This document shows, piece after piece, positions 46,516 through 59,228 of a DNA stretch of 64,000 nt. The DNA is taken from positions 13,183,237 through 13,247,236 of the forward strand of contig OX388307.1 in the NCBI GenBank assembly GCA_947579605.1, given 5' to 3'. A model generated the notes under the pieces. It searched no databases. It saw nothing but the letters and a program-made list of their open reading frames with translations, and was not told where the DNA came from. Source of the DNA: Athripsodes cinereus (lineage: Eukaryota; Arthropoda; Insecta; Trichoptera; Leptoceridae). Position 1 is the stretch's first letter, and each line of letters begins with the position of its first letter. Position numbers and translations under genes: made by a program.

Positions 46516-47372
46516 GAGAACAGAAAGAGGAAATAAATTTCAAAGTTCTGTATCAATTCAGTAAGCTTTACAAAATTTTACTTAACTTTGTATAAATCTT
46601 ATATGTTCAATAATTATTATTGTTATAAAAGCTTAAGAGTTTGTTTTAAATATTAAATTATTGTAATCTATAGAGAAAAACTTCCTTAAAAGGGTATTGG
46701 TTTTCTGACTAAGGTTGTGGTTTTAATCATCAAAACATTATACACGAGTATCGGTATTGATTTCCGTGAGTTTCTGAACAAAACCCTAATTTTAAAACTA
46801 ATTATATCATTTTCTTATTGTGAAAACGTTTTGGTATCGTAATTTTTATCTCACTATCAGCGGCGTTGGAATATGTGTAGGTGGATCAAAAGCACGTACA
46901 TAAATACTGAAAAGTATTGGAATTGGGTGGTTATATTCAAAAATTGATTGATGGCACCACATTGTTGGGCGAAGTGAATAATATGTTTTTGAAACTGAAG
47001 CGACGTGTCGCAAAAACCATTAATTAAAATAACTATGTATTAGAAAATCGCCTTGAGAAAAAAATTACATAATTTAGAATGAAATGTTATATTATCTACG
47101 AACCTTGTCCAAAGTGAATATTTCGTATTTTTTAAACATTATTAATTACTTTTATTGATGTTTTTGCAAAACTCTATTCTAGAACTGCGATATAGAGAAT
47201 TGTAACTGATGATATACAAAAGAAATAAGATACGTAAGTAGCTGATTTTTTTATAACGTTTTTGTATTTGTAGTTTGTAAATGCTTTAATTGAATGAGAA
47301 ATTCGTGTTTTTTTTTATTATATTATGTGTGGTTTTATGAAAAAGGCATTAGCCATTAATGCGATGAAATAA
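46516..47372. other. Gene-less AT-rich stretch
   Basis: Nothing supportable is seen. Confidence 0.45.
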
Positions 47373-47480
47373 ATACTACTACATCATCATGGTATATTTC
47401 ACACACCACAAGTAGGGTAGACAGCAGATCAGCTACATATAATAAAAATGCAAGCTGTATACTCTATGCCAACAAATCAT
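47373..47480 (-). mobile_element. SINE A, 3' part
   Basis: The plus strand shows actactacatcatcatgg, caccacaagtagggtag, cagcagatcagctacatata and caagctgtatactctatgcc. These are the tail and central blocks of SINE A in order. Confidence 0.78.
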
Positions 47481-49533
47481 TTGAATTTATATTTGTTTGA
47501 TTTAATTGACACTAACAATGTGGTAACCACGAAACATTTTTAAAAATATTAATAGTCATCATTACTGAATATTTTAAAAATGAATTTATCTTATTTATAA
47601 AGTGCAAAGGTTAAAAAAATGGAAACTTGTCTCTTGCAGGAGTTTTAAATTTGTAATAAAGACTAAAAGCAAATGACCTACACAATATGATATTACTACG
47701 TTGATTTAGCAAAAGATAAAGCAATTTGAGCCAATAATATTATCAACGTTCATATTCAACATTGATACATTTCAAGAGTATGAGGTTCATGTTACTTTCA
47801 TTTTCAGCTTCACTCTAATATAATATAACCACTACAGTATAAATACTATGAAAGTAGATATACTCGTATCCCTACTAGCTCGGTAAATGTACGATGAAAT
47901 ACCACACACACTACCGAGTTGACAGCATTCCCATGGGTATCAACAATATGGGGAAATATTCATTCGCAAAGCTCTGGAAAAATTCAATATGTTTTTTACC
48001 TAGCTGTTTAAGAACCCATGAAACATTTAACATCAAGTTGTGAAATTGTTTAACATTAGCTGTAGGTATATATAGACACAACACGAGGTCCATATTCAAT
48101 ATAACATCGGTTAAGGAAGCATGTGAAAAAATTAATTTATTATTAAATTGTATTATTTTCTTTTTTGCTTTTCACTGTTACTCCGAAGAGAAAAAAAAAC
48201 CTTCATTGAAAGAAAATTCTGTATCTCCTGATTAAAATTCAGATATGTTTTACCATTAAGTTGACGACAACGTCAAATAACTTTTGTTAATTACTTAAAT
48301 GGTTGTTTAAATATGTATGTAAATTCACAAAGTGTTTTTTTAATTACTTTAGGCTTGCCATTGGCATACATTATGTAGATGATTTTTTTCAAATCAACAA
48401 AACCATCGCATGATGTACAACATAAAATAAATATATTTGCATTTAATTACTAGCGGGACGTGAATCTTTTATTAATATTTTCATAAAATTTACCTAAATA
48501 AATTATTTTCATCCATTACTTATTATTAAACTGTCTACCTATATTGTAGAGTTTATACCGTACGAGTACATTGTTAAATCAATGTGCTTTAATAATAAAT
48601 TTTTAATGTTGCACTTTCGTAACAAAATTTTATTGATCAAAATATTAATTTGTATCATAATGCTAGTTTTTTTTTCACAGAGCACACTTCAATAGGTACA
48701 GGGCAAACTATTGATGCTGCTGCAACGTAATTTTATCCACATTTAGATCTGAATTAGAAGTAAGAATAATTCATGTTGATAAAAAAAAAACTAATCGAAT
48801 TTTACTTGGTAATTTGTATCATAATCAAACATGGTATCAGCGACACGCAATATTGTAATATTTTTTTATTATATTCTTCACATTGCTGCAATTTTCAAAG
48901 TAATTTAAATCATAATTTATTATAGATCCAACAACAACAAAATTACATTCTCTCAAGACGAGAATTTGTGCAATTATGTATTATTATACAGATTTTAAGA
49001 TGCATTCCCAAAAGGAATTGGAAACATGATACATAATAAGATTGTGTTCATATTACAATATTGAGTATATAATTTAATTAAATTAAAAATATTACAGTCA
49101 GTTCAAATGTAGGTACATTTTCATAACTCCTATATCCACATTCATCGAATAAATCAGAGAGAAACCAAAGCCATACGTACGAATTATCATCTAATAAGAA
49201 TATTCTGGGATAATAATTCAAATGGATATCATTCTTATCGATAAAGACATTACATATTTTGGGAGTCTTTGTATAAAATAATTGTATAAAAACAAACAAA
49301 CATCAGTTCTCAATAGCTGAAAACTTGAATAAGACATCAAAAACAAAAAAAATTAGCAAGTTCATAAGTTATTTAAAAAAAATCAGACATTCAAATAAAA
49401 TGGATAAAACAAATCAAAAATCGATATTAGTACTAACTACAAATTGAATTAATATCATACGGGAATGAAATGCAACTGTGAAGTAAATCGTTACCATCGT
49501 ACATATCACACTGAAGGACGCTCTGATCTCTCT
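47481..49533. other. Gene-less AT-rich stretch
   Basis: Short frames (47911-48099, 49078-49299, both minus) have no recognised motif; nothing else is seen. Confidence 0.45.
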
Positions 49534-49611
49534 ACGATTTAAAAATGAAGATCATAATGTAAACTCTGGGCAATGCCATGATGGTATGAATGAACCACGA
49601 TTTAAAAATGA
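49534..49611 (+). mobile_element. 48-bp micro-insertion with 15-bp target duplication
   Basis: acgatttaaaaatga occurs at 49534-49548 and 49597-49611. The 48 bp between them contain gggcaatgccatgatggtat and a short TGAA-type tail. This resembles only the final part of SINE A/LINE G (gggatatgccgtgatggtat). It is an extremely 5'-truncated retroposition. Confidence 0.7.
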
Positions 49612-49684
49612 CCATTGCAAGAGAGATGTTGTCGTAAATATAAACGCAGTATATAGTTGAGTCGACTTAACTATTTTATAATCC

Positions 49685-50012
49685 CTCAATGCTGAGGATC
49701 GTGACCACCATGACCCCAACCAAGCGACAAGCTCTTCCACTGTGCCCTGTCCTCCGCCGGCCTACACGCCTCACACACTGTACCCCCTGCAGCATCTCTC
49801 ACATGATCCGACCATCTTGTTGGTATTCGGCCGTGCTTCTTCTTCCTTCGACTTCACCAGACAAAATTATTTTTTTCAGATTGTCTGGCTCACGTCTTAT
49901 GATATGTTCGAAAAAGCTTACGTCTTTGACATAATTACAGACAGTCGAGTCGTTATCGCTCAGTCAAGATTGACACGTCATTTGTTCTGCGGGCCGTCCA
50001 TGGTCCGTCATA
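49685..50012 (-). pseudogene. LINE H, RTE-like C-terminal fragment
   Basis: On the minus strand from about 50012 the frame encodes an FFEHIIRRESDNLKKIILSG segment followed by EVEGRRS. Then, with stops and substitutions, it encodes VRRVGG and a WLGSWWSRSSALRD end. The HIIRRE-NL-K-GKVEGRRSRGR-type block followed by a tryptophan-bearing end is the C-terminus of another RTE/BovB-like LINE. This family is distinct from those at 9.7/17.2 kb and from LINE G. It is 5'-truncated and broken. The plus-strand frames 49689-50020 are shadows. Confidence 0.72.
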
Positions 50013-52439
50013 TTTTATAATATGTAGGTAGCTATACATACTGTATTCCATTAATTCCTACTTATTATTTACTTAGTAAGCTATGTAAGATATCTAAGAG
50101 GACACTTATCGTATTCACAATATGAGGATGGCAATTTCAGTTTATGAAATCAGAAATTAAACTTACGAATAGGATTATTGTTACTCATCTAAGTACCTTT
50201 TGTATATTTTAATAATAATAATTATGTCGAATTGTGATTTTATATACCAATTTCACTTTGACGCCATTACATTAAAAAATAAATATTTTCAGATAAACTG
50301 GTAGGTACATAATCTGCAGAATTATAGAATGATTTATCTATCTATTTACCTACGCTAAGTCCTTATGGAATAGACAAAAAATAGTGAAAAGTAGAATTTT
50401 ATTATTTCATTTTTTTTTCTGAGAATAAACCCTAAGGTATACTATTGTAGAGGTTGCTTTATTTCCAGGACGTGGACTTGTAACTATTTTTCATTCTTTT
50501 TAGAATCTTTCAAAAGGATGATGTCCCAAGAGTCTTCCAGTTTTACTACGTTAGTTTTTAATGTTTACCTTCTTATATAAGCCATATTATTGTTTAGTTT
50601 ATACATAGTATAACTCTGTTTTATATTTTAAAGGTATACCTACCTACCTACCTTTAAAGTATATATGCGCCTACTTATTTACAGTTTTGTAGCTTTATGG
50701 TTAATGCACCACGTTTAATAACGCATTTATCATAATATACCGTGTCACTTCACGACGGGAATTGATTTACGCAAACATTTATGGCCATATAGTACCTACC
50801 TACAAGTAGGTATATGTAACAAACACTGGATATGATCTGAGAAATATTCTTCAAGACGCAGTACCTACCTATACTAGTAGTGTTTCAACATTACATACAC
50901 CTTTACAACACTAACACAATGTATAATTTAATACGTTGCTTGCATTGTAGATACGGATACGGAAATAGTGGATGTATACATCCGATTTCAATAGTCTACT
51001 GTAAGACATAAATAATAACATATTAATACTTGTTTCGTATTATGTAATATTTTTCTGCTATGCTATGATGTAGGCGGCACGGATGCAGACGGAGCGTTAC
51101 GTAAGGTAGGTATATGTACAAATTTGAAATGGGGAGAAATTTAGTTGCAAAAAAGCAGTAAATTATATATTGAAAATGTTTCGATCCTGTAAAGTCAAAG
51201 TTCTGAAACTAAATACGCTTTTACAGCAAACATTAACCAATGGAAGAAATTTATGTTCTAAATTTCAAAACGTTGATCAACCAACAGTAGGTATATGTAA
51301 GTATTGCAATGCTTACAATTAATATTTTATCAGTAGGTGGGTACATTATATTATTTTCTTTAAATTTTCCCCAAATATACAAACTTGTCAAGACCATTTA
51401 CATGAAACATAATACATTCAAACTTTTGACACTGTCGACAAGATTCGAAAATAAATTTGTGTATTCACACCCTTATCAAATAACAAAAAAAAAACTGATT
51501 AAAAATTAATCGAAAAACTTCTCACATAATACATAAGCAGTCACTAAAATAAATTGCTTTCATTTTCGTACAACGGCGATAAAAATGTGATACAATTTTT
51601 TATTTCTTCACAATTTTCTTAATTTGCCTGGGGAATCGAAATATCTCCTCGACTATATAAAGTTTATGACTTTAATTTTCGTACAAAGAATCAATAAGTC
51701 TCCCAAGAGTAGGAAGAGTTTGATGTTCAAATGTATTGATTGATTGGGAAATTAAACAGAAAAGACTTTGTAAAAATTTCCCCTAACAAGATAAGTTATG
51801 GATAAAATTAATTGGACTTGGCATACAATAGAAACAGAATAACATATCAATTGGTTAATCTCTCATAAGCCATTAGATAGCCTCTCCAAATGGAAGGATC
51901 CAATAAATGGGTGGACGAGTAAATACAATTTTATATTTCTTATTTATATCTACCATAATCACTAATCCATTTCCTATTACATTATTTTATGTGCGATTTC
52001 TTTTATACAATCTTATGTAGGTAACTATCTACTAATAATAATTCTGCGTTGTAATAAATATTATCAATATCTATCTATAAATCAGCAGGTATGTATTCGA
52101 AACAAATTAAGTAGGTAATTTACTAAATTACAAAAATTATGAAATCTCCTGCAAATAAAAATCTGGAATGTACCTTTTCTTTTGAATTCTACCATTAATG
52201 AAAATAAATGAAGTGTCATTATAATTTATTTTTTTAAATCTTTAACTCGAAATAGCAAACTTCTTAAATAAGAATAACTTATTAAATAAGGAAAATATAA
52301 AATTTCTTCTACGTAAGACAAGCTACGTAAGATGATGACGATTCCCGATGACTATTTTAGCGCCATTAAAGGATCTTTAGTGAGACTCTCTCAAGACTCT
52401 CAAGGACGCTGGTTGAAAATGGTTGGATAATTGAAGATT
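50013..52439. other. Gene-less AT-rich stretch
   Basis: It includes TACC/TAGG-rich tracts (for example about 50636-50652); no gene or element boundary is seen. Confidence 0.5.
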
Positions 52440-52690
52440 CTATCAATAGACTTGTGGTCCCACGTACAGGGTGTCTGGCTAACTATGTAGACCGTACCTT
52501 TTGTGTGGTTGGTCTGATGCTGTTGAACAAAATTCTTTATGATTTGCAAGCTCTGGAGAGTGAGGAGGTGTTCAAGGCAAGGTTAAAGACCTTATTGCTC
52601 AGGAGATGTTATAATAATTCTTGAATGGGCCCTTGCGGTGGTTTATCCACAAAACGGCGGCAAAAACCTTAAAAAAATGTCCATTTATTA
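52440..52690 (+). pseudogene. LINE E, C-terminal tip and 3' end
   Basis: The frame encodes VPRTGCLANYVDRTFCVVGL, then LLNKILYDLQALESEEVFKA and RLKTLLLRRCYNNS with a stop at about 52624. This is the usual C-terminal pattern of CR1/Jockey-group LINE RTs (F-V.....WN.LP..I.....F+..LK..L). The conserved WN-LP has decayed to LNKIL. The 3' end follows (ggcccttgcggtggtttatc, aaacggcggc) and finishes in ATT repeats. A second copy lies inverted at 53325-53510. Confidence 0.72.
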
Positions 52691-53324
52691 TTATGAAATA
52701 GATAGAAATATATTTGTTTTATATATTTTTTAATGGTTACCTATAAATAGAGAATAATGTAATGGTATGACAGATACAGATTAAACTAAAAACCACAACT
52801 AATTTGTCACAATGATGTATTTCTCTATGCTTTTAAAAGAAATATTATTATAGAAATAAGATAGCAATATGTTACTAAATGAATATTTATCTCATTATTT
52901 ATATTTTATTACTTCATTTCAATACATATTTTGTAATATTTTATTATTTGTACTACATTCTTGGGAACTACAATGTTTTATCATTAATAATTTATTACGT
53001 TGTTTTTAATATAAATTCAGAAGAGGAATTTGTAAGAATATTCCTATAATACACTTTTCACCTACAAAAGTAATACATAAGTATGAGGTGTTACTAGGTA
53101 AAACATAAAAGCACTTTATTTTACAATTTCTTGTTTGCTTTTAATTAAGTACATAAAAGAAAACAAAAGTTTTATTTTTATCAAGTGAAATAATTACTTT
53201 GCGAACTCCATGTTACGTGCCCATTGAAAATATTCAAGAAAAAAATAATATACTGTGAACTAATGAAAAATTCATACCTTAGTTTCATTCATGATAATAA
53301 TAATGACCAACGCAGATTGTTTTA

Positions 53325-53510
53325 AAAATGCGCCGTTTTATGTAAAAACCACCACAAAGGCCCAATTAGGAATCATAACAACTCTTGAACAATGGTTTTT
53401 AACTTTGCACTCTTTAGAGTTCGAAAATCAATGGGAATTTTGTTCCATAACAATAAAACGTTCCAGCCACGCAAAAGACACGGTCAACATACATAGTTTG
53501 TTTCGGTCAA
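53325..53510 (-). pseudogene. LINE E, second fragment (inverted)
   Basis: On the minus strand gttgaccgtgtcttttgcgt, ggaacaaaattcccattgat and aagagttgttatgattccta, then gcccaattaggaat-like and gccgttttatg blocks (plus strand), align in order with 52483-52665. The plus-strand open frame 53291-53539 is the antisense of this fragment and should not be annotated as a gene. Confidence 0.65.
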
Positions 53511-54690
53511 CATATGTACATAAATGTTTAAATAAATAAAAATAAAAAAAATAGTTAGATAAACCACCTCTACTCGGCACCATAAATCTATTAATAGCTT
53601 TTGTTTGGGCAGTCGGTAACACCTTTACATTTTAAGGCAATACATTAAACGAAACAGAGAAATAGTTATTTATTTAAATTATTAGGTATTTTTTTTTTCA
53701 GTTCTCAAGACTCAACAGTTCAATGCGCCCTTAAGAGGACACTTATCCTGAACTAGCCTTTAATTCGGATAAATTTGCTTCAACATCCAATAAACTTTAA
53801 TATTTCACATTTATTTTATCCCCAAATGTAAAAGACTGATACAGTAACCCTCAATGACACGTTATGTATTTTTATCATTATTATCGAAATTAGATTGATG
53901 ACATTGAGTTGAAAATAATATCTAGATGTAACAGCTGGTAGGTATCATTGAGAATCACTCTACGTGCCCCTTACGTTTTGGTGCGCTTAATGTAAAAGCA
54001 AATTTAACCAACCAAGGACTAGCTCTGGATAAGTGTCCATTGAAATACTGGACATATTAAGTAATTCTCATATCTAGAATATTACAATTTTCGAATAACA
54101 AATAAAAACTTTTGCTACATAAATCCCACAAGATTCTAATGGAATTCACGTAAGATTATAGTTTGTAAATGTAGGTATCTATTTTACTTTGGTAGATATA
54201 TTTATTATTCCATGGATGTACATATAACTCGTAGTTAACTCAAGGTAAAAAATAAGAATAAATGTAATATGCCTAACTCCTATACTATTTGTATCTACTA
54301 AAGAATCTATATAATTATATTTACATAATAAAATTGTGAAATATATATAAGATAGATATGTAGAAATATATCTTGAAGTGTTTTATGCCAAAACAATACA
54401 TTTTGTTATGGGATAACGATAAAAAGTTTGAAAGATAATTGAGGAAATTGTTTATTTTCGTAATTTTAATATAATATTTCATTCGCCTATGGGCATTGAG
54501 AACAAGATTATTTTTAAACATTTAAACAAATTGGTAATATTTTTTCAAATAATGAAAAGTAGAATTACATACTAGATTTGGTTCTATGTGTAAATTAATA
54601 AGATATTTTATATATTTATATAAATCTCTTTGTGTGTAGCTACACATTTTTTCATAATAATTCTCAATGGGTGGTTTTGTCGATAAGTTT
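53511..54690. other. Gene-less AT-rich stretch
   Basis: Nothing supportable is seen. Confidence 0.45.
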
Positions 54691-54699
54691 CTTCAAATG

Positions 54700-55100
54700 A
54701 CAATGAACTTTTTGTCCATTGATCATTTTTCTCTACAGTTTCTCACTGGACAAGGTTAGCTAAGAGGTAAGCTTTTTAAGTTGGGCTTTATTGATAATAA
54801 TCCATGGTGCACATGTGGAGCAGGGGCTTAATGCGAAACATATCATTTGGGAGTATCCTTTCATGACGAATAGAAGAGAAAAAATGATTTTAATCATGAA
54901 TGTAATACCTACACCCAGACCTATTTGGAGTAGTGTTTTTAAATGTTACAAATGCTTCATGCGTCAAGGCATTCGTGTATGTGTGGGTTCCAAGATAGGA
55001 ACTGCTACGTCTGCTAGGACCATCCCCTATTACTTGCTAGGGTCGGAGATGTTACATAGTTCTGATTTAGTGGCACTGGTGGATTTGGCAGGATATTAAA
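54700..55100 (+). pseudogene. LINE F, R1/Jockey-type C-terminal zinc-knuckle region
   Basis: One frame reads FSLQFLTGQG, a stop, then LRGKLFKLGFIDNNPWCTCG from about 54731 to 54825. The QFLTGHG...LG..D...C.CG pattern is the Cys-rich C-terminal region of R1/I/Jockey-type LINE proteins. Stops and frameshifts follow (a CETYH stretch that would be the EHxxxxCP end). A residual 102-codon open frame (54791-55099) runs in another phase, so it is mostly a by-product. No boundary or target duplication was found. Confidence 0.6.
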
Positions 55101-57460
55101 AATGCATTGTCATTGTCTTACAAAAGTACGGATAAATAGGAATCCTCCGACTCGTGAAATATCCGGGAAAAGGTTATTTCAACAATAACTAAATTTAATT
55201 AAATTTTATATCATAATGCTGTTTTCTAAAAAAAATGTATTCCTAAGCTGTAGGAAAACAAAAACATGACTTATTGCTTATCCCATGATAAACTTATGAT
55301 TTTCTCTACGATCCTTAAGACTTCAACCAAAAGGGCTATGTTAATATTCCACAAAATCTTCATCGATTACTAAGAAACATAATAAATAAAAATAACGTAT
55401 ACATATCTAGAGATTTTATACTCTCGGGCATTAAGCTTGCTCATGATGGAGTTGCACTAATGTATTAAATTACTGAAAAAAACAATAGGTAAACGTCTGT
55501 ATATTATGTATTAATATTCCAATTATTGTTTGAGGAATGAAACAAATAACAAAGGTAGCTATTCTCTAATAGCAGGACTACAAGATACACATGTAGGTGA
55601 ATTCATATTAGTGAATTAACAAAACGTAAAATTATATTATACAAAAAGCCTGACTCAACTATTGGTTCATCACGCTATATGCCTATTTATTCTGAATAAC
55701 ATCCGTGCCACATATCATTAACTTTTTGTAGATGTTGTTGGCTATTTTACGAAGATAATAATATTATATACCTATACATAATAATAAGGTTTTTAATTCC
55801 AATAGATGAGAAAAGGATAGCAATGATAGATCATAGTTCTTTTATTAGATACAGCATCGTGCGAATTCGTTCCACATAATGAAATAAAAGAAAGGCAAAT
55901 AGACATACTGCCTCCTTGTTATATTTAACATTGTTGTAAGACGTAAAGCTGTAGGTACTCATGTTTTGCTATATGTTGTACGCATATTAAAATAAAAAGT
56001 AACGCAAACAATGTAAAAAAACATGAAATGTAAATATGTTTCTTTTTTTTCTATATTTTATGTTCAGTTTTTTCTGAAAAAGATTATCGTTGTTACGTTG
56101 AAATCTTTTAAAGCTGAAATATCTCGTCTTTTTTGCACACACGCATGTAAAATCTGACATATCTCGTGGAATCAAAGCGAATTTCAGTAAGTAGAACTGA
56201 TTGTTTATTTTGTAAATCAAATGATGGCTGTCTAGCAGTCTGGATTATTTTTTTTTAATTATTAACTATGTTTATATATTTACCAATAAATTATTCAATT
56301 TCATTAAAGGCCATTTTGTACATTAATCACATCAACTTCTTTTTCGTTTCTTTATATTGTAAGGTTTCTCGTGAAATTACCATAAATCATTTTATTTATT
56401 TGACGTTCAAGCTTGTTAACAAAATTTTAAGTGCTAAGAAAGTGAATTATTTTATCACACTATAATAATAATATATTAAAAAATACACCGCACTGATTTA
56501 TTATTAATGGACTGGTAGAAATTAAATTAACTATAGTTAGAGATAGGTAATTTATTAATATTATGTTCGGCAATTTACACAACATAATTATGTACACAAT
56601 AATTGTATTCGACTTAATATTAATTATCATTGCAGAAGAGTTGTAAGCAATGTATATCAGGTGTGATTATTTTTATAATATTGTGTCTCCTATCTTACAA
56701 TTTTACATAAGATATTGGTATTATAATAAAATATGATAAATTTTATGAATAACGGTGTAGTAAAAATAACGAAATACCTCCTATCCTGTCACTAATCCTT
56801 TTGATAAAGTACTCCACATATATTCTAATTACATAATATTATGAGGACCATACTGAACGATATATTTTAAATATTAATGTACCCACCTACCCATAATGAA
56901 GGGTTGGATGATAGGAATAAATTGTAGTTCATAATAATATCACATTATTACAATAGAATGTAAGGAAAGTGACTTTATGGCGAAAGATCACGTTTCCTAC
57001 TTCATCTTTTTGGTCGTGAAAATTTACCAAAAGATGTTACGTGATTATGTCTCGAGATTCAAATTGCTTTTATGTACTACGTGTATCATTTATATCCAAC
57101 ACTCGTCGCCCTATATGCTATTATATACCTACACTCTACTATGATATTCATCTTTTGTCTTAAGTAAGACCGAGAGCATATAAGATACAATAATGATGGT
57201 CGTATATACGATTATTATCACAACTTATTGGAAACGCAATGCGAAGGCTTCTTCTTCCATATTCGCGTACATATTTATTGATATGTTGTCAGTCTTTCTA
57301 TGGGGCATATGTCAAATCCAATATATTCATTTTATATTAAACCTACCAATGTATGAAATTACTTACCAATGTATGAACTTATATCTCGTAGATATTTTAA
57401 TTCTTTCAATGTTATGTCCTATTGTAGATTAATAATAAATTAAGCAAATGATAATTTAAA
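55101..57460. other. Gene-less AT-rich stretch
   Basis: Frames at 55987-56220, 56268-56465 and 57193-57432 are hydrophobic, AT-driven and unrecognised. Nothing else is supportable. Confidence 0.45.
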
Positions 57461-57501
57461 CCAGAGGTTCCTAACCCCCAATCCGTGCATAAATGGTACC
57501 A

Positions 57502-57690
57502 GGGCCCGTAGTCAAAACACATTTAAGCGTTACGTTTTCGTTCGAATGTAGACGACGTTGCGAGAACGTGTCAATTTTCGTAGCTATTTGTGTATTTTAG
57601 CTAGGAAAATTGACACGTTCTCGCTATGTCGTCTACATTCGAACGAAAACGAAACGAAAACGTAACGCTTAAATGTGTTTTGACTAGGCC
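57502..57690. mobile_element. Foldback MITE with long inverted arms
   Basis: Arms of about 80 bp (starting tagtcaaaacacatttaagc, 57509 on; the inverse ends at 57686) are close to identical. A duplicated cgaaac/gaaaac motif in the right arm is the main difference. The spacer is about 12-20 bp (tttgtgtatttt). GC is higher than the surroundings (ttcgttcgaatgtagacgac). The outer ends are GGGCCC/GGCC-like. No clear target duplication could be assigned, so the superfamily is unknown. Confidence 0.8.
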
Positions 57691-57763
57691 TACAGGTCGT
57701 TGAAGGAACATGAAGGTCAGTCCATGTGGGTTTTGTGTCCTTCTTTTCGATATTTTAAACTCG

Positions 57764-57949
57764 AGTTCGTCGGTAGCCTGGAGGTAGAGTCTCGGCCTCG
57801 TGAACAAGGGGTCCGTGGTTCGATACCAGGTGCCGGCAAACTCCCCTTTCACGACACAACCTTTTAGTAGCTTACTGTGAAAGGTATATGAGGTTGTATT
57901 TGGGTTTATAACAAAAACCCAGATATATCTTTTTTTTTTTAAAAAAAAA
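57764..57949 (+). mobile_element. SINE B, best copy, with foldable tRNA-like head
   Basis: The 69-nt head (57769-57837) starts gtcggtagcctggaggtaga and has B-box GGTTCGATACC. Its first seven and last seven bases (gtcggta/tgccggc) pair fully, allowing G-T pairs, like a tRNA acceptor stem. The T-arm pairs at 4 of 5 positions. The body follows (ctttcacgacacaacc, cttactgtgaaaggtatat, gttgtatttgggttta), then cccagatatatct and a T-run/A-run end. This indicates a tRNA-derived, Pol III-transcribed SINE. The minus-strand open frame 57601-57852 is a shadow. Confidence 0.9.
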
Positions 57950-58029
57950 CTAATGGAATCAAGTTTGTGGAATATTCTTTAACAAAACCGAAAAAATCAT
58001 CAAATATTTCAAATTCTTATATCTATTCA

Positions 58030-58117
58030 AAAATCTGGCGAAGGAGGGTAAAATTAGAAATCCGGCCAAGGAGGGTAAAATTAAAAATCTGGCGAAGGAG
58101 GGTAAAATTAAAAATCC
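58030..58117. repeat. 27-bp tandem repeat, 3 copies
   Basis: Units start at 58030, 58057 and 58084 (aaaatctggcgaaggagggt then aaaatta), with a partial fourth. Unit 2 differs at three positions (gaaatccggccaag). Confidence 0.9.
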
Positions 58118-58424
58118 ATGAAAACTCTCATTAGGGTACAGGCAATAAATTGAATGATAATAATCTTTTGAGAATACAAACCTTTTTCGCGATAACTTTT
58201 ATCAACAAGAATCACGTATGATTGGCAATTTCAATTGAAAATATTTTTCAGTTATCACATAGCTACCCGCAGTATTGTAACTTAGATGTAAGTTAATGAC
58301 CGAAAATTATTTTAGATCATAAATTAGAATCTCATTGAACTGAAAAAGGATTTTTATAAAAAATCATAATTAGAATTGGGATATACCTAACTGCCACTAT
58401 TCTAATTTGGTATTTCTGGTATTT

Positions 58425-58545
58425 TTTAAGTATGCGCAATAAAAACAAGACATTCAGAAAGGGTGGACATCTGTCTTCAACGGAGCACTCGAAAATCTAC
58501 GGAAAATATGTGGCAAATCCATTCTTTGTCGGGGAGCAGTAATGA
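58425..58545 (-). mobile_element. SINE A, head and middle part
   Basis: The plus strand shows caataaaaacaagacattca, gaaagggtggacatctgtct and gcactcgaaaatctacgg, then ccattctttgtcggggagca. These align with the middle, B-box and head of SINE A on the minus strand. The 3' tail block is missing. Confidence 0.68.
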
Positions 58546-59228
58546 ATGAATGAATGAATAAATAAAAAAACAATGTAATTATAGAAAAATGGATCGAATA
58601 GATACTATGTAGGTCGTTGACACAAATTAATTCTAGAAATCTTACACAACTAAGAAAAACAAACTTTTGAAAATGGTATCATAACAACGCCGCTAATTTA
58701 AGTCAAATATTTTTTGTTGTTGCCCTAGAAAAATGTGTACCTAAATCATCGCTCTAGTTTGAAAATGGCTATTGTTTATTATTTCTATTTCTTTAAATTA
58801 ATATAGTGTTATTAATGTGAAAAGAAAAACACAACTGTTCTTCACTTTGTTTGGTTCAATTGGTAGAGGGAGAAAATGAGAAAACTTTTTACAAAGGAAT
58901 TCTTTGAGAAAATTAGTAAATGTTACACTCAATTACATCGCAAACGCTTAGGCACAACATTTTTTTTTTATAAAAAGGAAACACGAATATTGTACTTACC
59001 TACATTTGTGTTTTTAAATGTTAGATACATTGAATATTATATTATAATAAAATTATTTTTCAACTTTCCTCTGGAACACAAGGTGGAAACAAATAACCTC
59101 CGTCAGCGATTCAGTATCCAATCACATCTTCCCACTTAATCCTTAACGCTATTTCGTCGACATGGAAAGAAGAGTAATCGTGAGTCGTCAGAAACTTAGT
59201 TAAAAATGAACCCTTTTTGCCATTTATT
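58546..59228. other. Gene-less AT-rich stretch
   Basis: The 87-codon frame 58876-59139 has no recognised motif; a slightly GC-richer end near 59090-59165 is unexplained. Confidence 0.4.

Noticed and set aside
53291..53539. 82-codon plus-strand open frame
   Set aside because: Its DNA aligns, inverted, with the LINE E tip at 52440-52690.
57193..57432. Hydrophobic 79-codon frame resembling a membrane segment
   Set aside because: AT-rich sequence gives such frames by chance; no start context, conserved residues or neighbouring exon.
57601..57852. 83-codon minus-strand open frame
   Set aside because: Antisense read-through of SINE B and the foldback MITE; no protein character.
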